From Candidatus Woesearchaeota archaeon (GTDB lineage Archaea; Nanobdellota; Nanobdellia; Woesearchaeales; J091): a DNA stretch of 6,975 nt. A program made the position numbers and the translations under genes. The number at the start of each line of letters is the position of its first letter. The first letter of the stretch is position 1. The notes below the pieces were generated by a model, which was given only the letters and a program-made list of their open reading frames with translations, searched no databases and had not been told where the DNA came from. Shown piece by piece: positions 4,387 through 6,975 of this stretch. The stretch is from positions 1-6,975 of the forward strand of contig RFJB01000027.1 of assembly GCA_003695045.1 (NCBI GenBank), in the 5' to 3' direction.

Positions 4387-6204
4387 TTAGACGCCGCAAC
4401 CTGCTCCCTGCGTTGTTGTTGTCGTTTGCGAGCCCTGCGTCAGCGTCTGGTCGCATCCCTCAAGGTCCGGATTTGCCTGGCAAAGCGCTGACTTTATTGT
4501 GTCTGCCGGTTGGGCTCCTGACATCCTGTTCTTGTTGTTTATTATGAATGTGGGGGAGCTCCCTATTCCAAGTTCATTTGCATTCTTGAGGTCTTCGCTG
4601 AGCAGTTGTTTTCCTTCTTCGCCTTCGGCGCACTCTCTCAGCGCCTCTTTGTCAATGCCTGCCTCGTCAGCGCACTGCTCCCATATGTTTGGAGCATTCC
4701 TGTAGTCCTTTGCTATGCACACTATGTAGTCGAATGCCTTGTCAGGGAATTTTTCCATGGCGCAGACCTGCCTCAGGTCCTCTTCGACTTCCGGCTGGCC
4801 GTGGAGCGACTGGAATGTTCCATCTCCGTTGTCGTTCGCTATGTAATGAAGGTTGAAGTCGATCTGGTCGCCGAACAGGTCGAGAACTTCCTGCATGGAC
4901 TGGACTGCCTGGCTTCCGAACGGGCACTGGCTCATTACATACAGATCAAGCTTCTTCGGAACCTCCGGTATCTCAGGGTTGTAGTTTGAGCCGGCCGCTG
5001 CCGGAGCGATATAGTACTTGTCTCCTGCTTTTACCAGTGCGTTGGCAACCTGCGGGTATCTTGCGGCGTTGGCAACATTGCTGTCAAAGATGTATGCCGG
5101 CAGAATCTTCAGTCCGACTTCTTCAAGAAGCGCTTTTGCTTCCGGATCTGAATAGTCCTTGTATTCTATCTCTACGCCGGGGAATAACTGCTTTGTTACC
5201 TGCACTATTCTGGTGGTGTCGCATGTCGCGCAGGTCTTGTCATTTATTACGGTGAACTGTATCTTGACCGGGTCGACATACTCGCATTTTGCGTCTTCCT
5301 GGTTCGGGTTGATGCATTTCCCTATCTTGTCCGGGTTTGCAGTGCAGTCCGCGTCAGAGCCGCACTCGGGGATGTTCTGGCACGCCTCGTGCTGTCCGCC
5401 GAGTTCGTTGCAGATTGCCCTCTGGAATGACAAGCTGTCTCTGTTTGACTGGTAGGGCTTTCCATTGAGGAACATTGTGGGGCTTCCCCTTGCGTTTACT
5501 TCCTGACTCTTCTTGATGCTTTCTGCAAGCAGCTGCTTTCCTTCCTCTCCTTCGTAGCATGCCCTTATCTTCTCAACGTCAAGTCCGTTGTCCTTTGCGC
5601 ACTGTTCCCAGTTGTCGGGTATTGCTCTTGCATTCTCGTTCATGCACACAATCATGTCCATGTACTTGTCTGGATTGTATTTCATTGCGCAAAGCTGAAC
5701 TATGTCTCCTTTGACTTCGTTCTCTCCGTGAAGGGACTTGAATGTTCCATCGCCATTATCATTTGCGATGTAGTTTATCTCGAAGTCAACCGCATCTCCC
5801 ATTCTGTCAAGAACCGGCTTTATTGCATTTTCAACCTGAGTTCCGTATGGGCACTGGCTCATGACGTAGAATTCCAGTTTTGCTTTTCCGCCCTGATATT
5901 CTGTTTTGCTTGTCGTTCCTTCCTGTCCCTTCGTTTCTGCTCCTGCCTGGGCTGTCGTTCCCTGCGCTCCCTGCTCTGTCACGCCCTGGTTTCCCGTTGC
6001 TGTTTCTCCTTTGAAGTTGAATCCGTTGGTGAAGAGTCCTATCAGAATGATTACTCCTGCAATTCCAAGCCCAATCTTCCACAGGTGGTTTTCTTCTTTT
6101 TTCTTTGCTTTGTGATGCGTTTTTTTGTGCTGGGCTGCGCTCTTGGCGCCTGCCTTTTTGTGTGTGCGCTTAGAATGAGAACTATGTCCTTTCTTTTTTG
6201 CCAT
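4387..6204 (-). CDS. Membrane-anchored protein with three thioredoxin-like domains (duplicated GILT-like domains)
   Basis: The 605-residue protein has a Lys/His-rich cytoplasmic tail (1-40), one membrane anchor (about 42-60) and a Gly/Thr/Gln linker (about 65-105). Domain A (about 109-265) has CPYG at 118-121, an HG..E....C block (159-172), WEQCA (199-203) and cis-proline candidate P242. A Cys-rich link (C275, C281, C287, C297, C307) follows. Domain B (about 312-400) has CATC at 325-328 and ILPAY with P369. Domain C (about 418-575) repeats A, with CPFG at 427-430, WEQCA and P551. A Thr-rich tail ends in CGV. GILT-like and Dsb-like proteins act on disulfides outside the cytoplasm, so a membrane-tethered thiol-disulfide enzyme is likely, but A and C keep only one cysteine in their CPxG sites. 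ATG at 6204 is preferred over TTG at 6207 because the GGTGAT site is too close to the TTG. Confidence 0.87.
   Translation of the reverse strand: MAKKKGHSSHSKRTHKKAGAKSAAQHKKTHHKAKKKEENHLWKIGLGIAGVIILIGLFTNGFNFKGETATGNQGVTEQGAQGTTAQAGAETKGQEGTTSKTEYQGGKAKLEFYVMSQCPYGTQVENAIKPVLDRMGDAVDFEINYIANDNGDGTFKSLHGENEVKGDIVQLCAMKYNPDKYMDMIVCMNENARAIPDNWEQCAKDNGLDVEKIRACYEGEEGKQLLAESIKKSQEVNARGSPTMFLNGKPYQSNRDSLSFQRAICNELGGQHEACQNIPECGSDADCTANPDKIGKCINPNQEDAKCEYVDPVKIQFTVINDKTCATCDTTRIVQVTKQLFPGVEIEYKDYSDPEAKALLEEVGLKILPAYIFDSNVANAARYPQVANALVKAGDKYYIAPAAAGSNYNPEIPEVPKKLDLYVMSQCPFGSQAVQSMQEVLDLFGDQIDFNLHYIANDNGDGTFQSLHGQPEVEEDLRQVCAMEKFPDKAFDYIVCIAKDYRNAPNIWEQCADEAGIDKEALRECAEGEEGKQLLSEDLKNANELGIGSSPTFIINNKNRMSGAQPADTIKSALCQANPDLEGCDQTLTQGSQTTTTTQGAGCGV
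4643..4941 (-). repeat. Internal duplication, copy 2 (domain C)
   Basis: This part encodes about residues 422-521 of the thioredoxin-like protein. It lines up with residues 113-212 at a constant offset of 309, with no gaps from C118/C427 to P242/P551. Over residues 110-247 against 419-556 I count about 74 identities in 138 positions. Confidence 0.7.
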
Positions 6205-6207
6205 CAA

Positions 6208-6215
6208 ATCACCCC
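6208..6215 (-). promoter_or_regulatory. Shine-Dalgarno site of the thioredoxin-like gene
   Basis: GGGGTGAT on the minus strand lies just before the start. The run of G ends 7 bases before the ATG at 6204, which is favoured over the adjacent TTG. Confidence 0.6.
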
Positions 6216-6267
6216 ATCAGTCACCATTCAGCATTTAAAGTGCTTTTCCTGTGTCCTGCGCAGCTGG

Positions 6268-6275
6268 TATATAAA
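6268..6275 (-). promoter_or_regulatory. TATA box of the thioredoxin-like gene
   Basis: The minus strand reads TTTATATA, preceded by CAAAAGG, a good BRE/TATA pair. Transcription would start near 6243, giving a leader of about 40 nt. A second, weaker box (TTTAAATG, about 6239-6232) could give a shorter leader. Confidence 0.6.
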
Positions 6276-6316
6276 CCTTTTGAATGATTCTTCTGCTGTT
6301 TCGCGCCCTTATGTGT

Positions 6317-6332
6317 TACTTATCAGTAAGTA
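6317..6332. promoter_or_regulatory. Inverted repeat next to the orphan-gene TATA box (possible operator)
   Basis: TACTTA, TCAG, TAAGTA forms a perfect 6-bp inverted repeat with a 4-base spacer. It covers the BRE position and runs into the TATA box of the rightward gene. A bound regulator would be expected to block or help TFB/TBP. No regulator gene is visible here. Confidence 0.3.
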
Positions 6333-6338
6333 TTAAAT
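6331..6338 (+). promoter_or_regulatory. TATA box of the right-edge gene
   Basis: TATTAAAT is centred about 29 bases before the ATG at 6364, which fits a leaderless transcript. No Shine-Dalgarno site precedes that ATG. Confidence 0.5.
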
Positions 6339-6363
6339 ATTTGTTTGTCTTCCTCGCCTCTTT

Positions 6364-6975
6364 ATGCCTTCCTCAAAAAACAAACAGGAGAAAGATTCAC
6401 GTTTTACCTCAGATCAGGACTGGATTAAACTTCGCCCCACTCTTCTGGAGCGCCTCCTGCAGAATCCCCACCATCGTGACGAAGTGGATTACTTTATGAA
6501 CAAGGCGGAGCGCCTCCAGACGCTGGAACTGCCTGCCCAAATCATAGAACAGCTTAGAAATCAGGAGTCCTCTTTCTTCGGGCACGAAATCCCCAAAGAG
6601 GTCTTCTATTCTGATAAGGAAAAATACTTTGCAAGGTATCCTTTTCTGGGAGCAGACACAGAACTTCTCAACGTGGACACCCTGACTGAACTCCACAAAA
6701 GGCAGCTCTTAAGCGATTACAACTGGGAAGGCAAACCTCTTAAAGACAGGGTTCTTAATTTCACGATAAATCTGGACGACCCATCTGCAGGGGAGTTTGT
6801 GTCGGGAACGTCAAACATTTTCGAAGAACTGCCTTCCCATTCTCTTCACCTAATAACTTCTCTTGTAGCAAATGTCAGAAAGCAGGACTCCCAGGAACCA
6901 AAGCTGGAAGGCCTCATAAAGATACAGGACATTTACAATCCCCTCTATCAGGTTATTTTCAAAGGCGAAGAGGTC
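6364..6975 (+). CDS. Unidentified soluble protein, 3' end beyond the window
   Basis: An open frame of 204 codons runs from the ATG at 6364 to the window edge without a stop; an in-frame stop at 6334-6336 limits the start. The protein begins MPSSKNKQEKDSRFTSDQDW and is charged and rich in Glu, Gln, Leu and Lys. It has no signal peptide or membrane segment in the visible part, so it is probably cytoplasmic. Residues 20-70 look helical, while the later part (about 128-204) alternates hydrophobic and charged residues as in mixed alpha/beta folds. I do not recognise a family or catalytic motif. It is the divergent partner of the thioredoxin-like gene across a 159-bp promoter region. Confidence 0.75.
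   Translation, partial: MPSSKNKQEKDSRFTSDQDWIKLRPTLLERLLQNPHHRDEVDYFMNKAERLQTLELPAQIIEQLRNQESSFFGHEIPKEVFYSDKEKYFARYPFLGADTELLNVDTLTELHKRQLLSDYNWEGKPLKDRVLNFTINLDDPSAGEFVSGTSNIFEELPSHSLHLITSLVANVRKQDSQEPKLEGLIKIQDIYNPLYQVIFKGEEV

Noticed and set aside
5728..6336. Plus-strand frame of 202 codons opposite the thioredoxin-like gene
   Set aside because: Its Phe/Cys/Leu-rich product is the antisense of Lys/Gln/Glu-rich codons, and it runs through the promoter region of the real gene.
6409..6696. Minus-strand frame of 95 codons in the right-edge gene
   Set aside because: It is fully inside the longer plus-strand frame that has a promoter and start at 6364, and it has no ribosome binding site or motif that I can see.
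1..6975. CRISPR array, insertion sequence, integrase site or phage genes
   Set aside because: I saw no spaced direct repeats of CRISPR type, no transposase or integrase and no terminal inverted repeats. Gaps between genes are short and explained by promoters and terminators.

Overview
The window looks archaeal. It carries ribosomal protein L15e, a family found in archaea and eukaryotes but not bacteria. Several starts sit about 27 bases after TATA boxes with no leader, while internal operon genes have Shine-Dalgarno sites a steady 7 bases (GGAGG register) from the start. Bacterial-type Lgt plus small lysine-rich or poly-acidic membrane-associated proteins make a DPANN-type archaeon (Woesearchaeota-like or similar) my best guess; that placement is inference.

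Layout. Bases 1-76 hold the first 25 codons of an unidentified minus-strand gene. A 212-bp divergent promoter region separates it from L15e (289-867, +), whose leader of about 90 nt could fold over its own ribosome binding site. A small three-helix membrane protein (877-1209, -) converges on L15e and diverges from an E1-like ThiF/MoeB/UbaA-type adenylyltransferase (1306-2025, +).

From 6204 down to 2059 the minus strand holds five tightly packed genes: a membrane-anchored protein with three thioredoxin-like domains, two of them GILT-like duplicates; a two-helix membrane protein; a lipoprotein form of the Memo/AmmeMemoRadiSam-B fold that has lost two of the three expected metal ligands; prolipoprotein diacylglyceryl transferase (Lgt); and a small acidic, Pro/Gln-rich protein. 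The last four are closely coupled (11-nt overlap, 1-nt overlap, 33-nt gap). A divergent orphan gene (6364 to the window end, +) is cut off at the right edge.

How they may work together. The minus-strand cluster is devoted to the cell envelope. Lgt would attach a lipid to the lipobox cysteine of the gene next to it, while the thioredoxin-like protein would act on thiols or disulfides outside the membrane. The strongest lead is the coupled pair of a lipobox-bearing degenerate Memo protein and Lgt in an archaeon. It suggests a dedicated substrate/lipidation unit, possibly using archaeal ether lipid.
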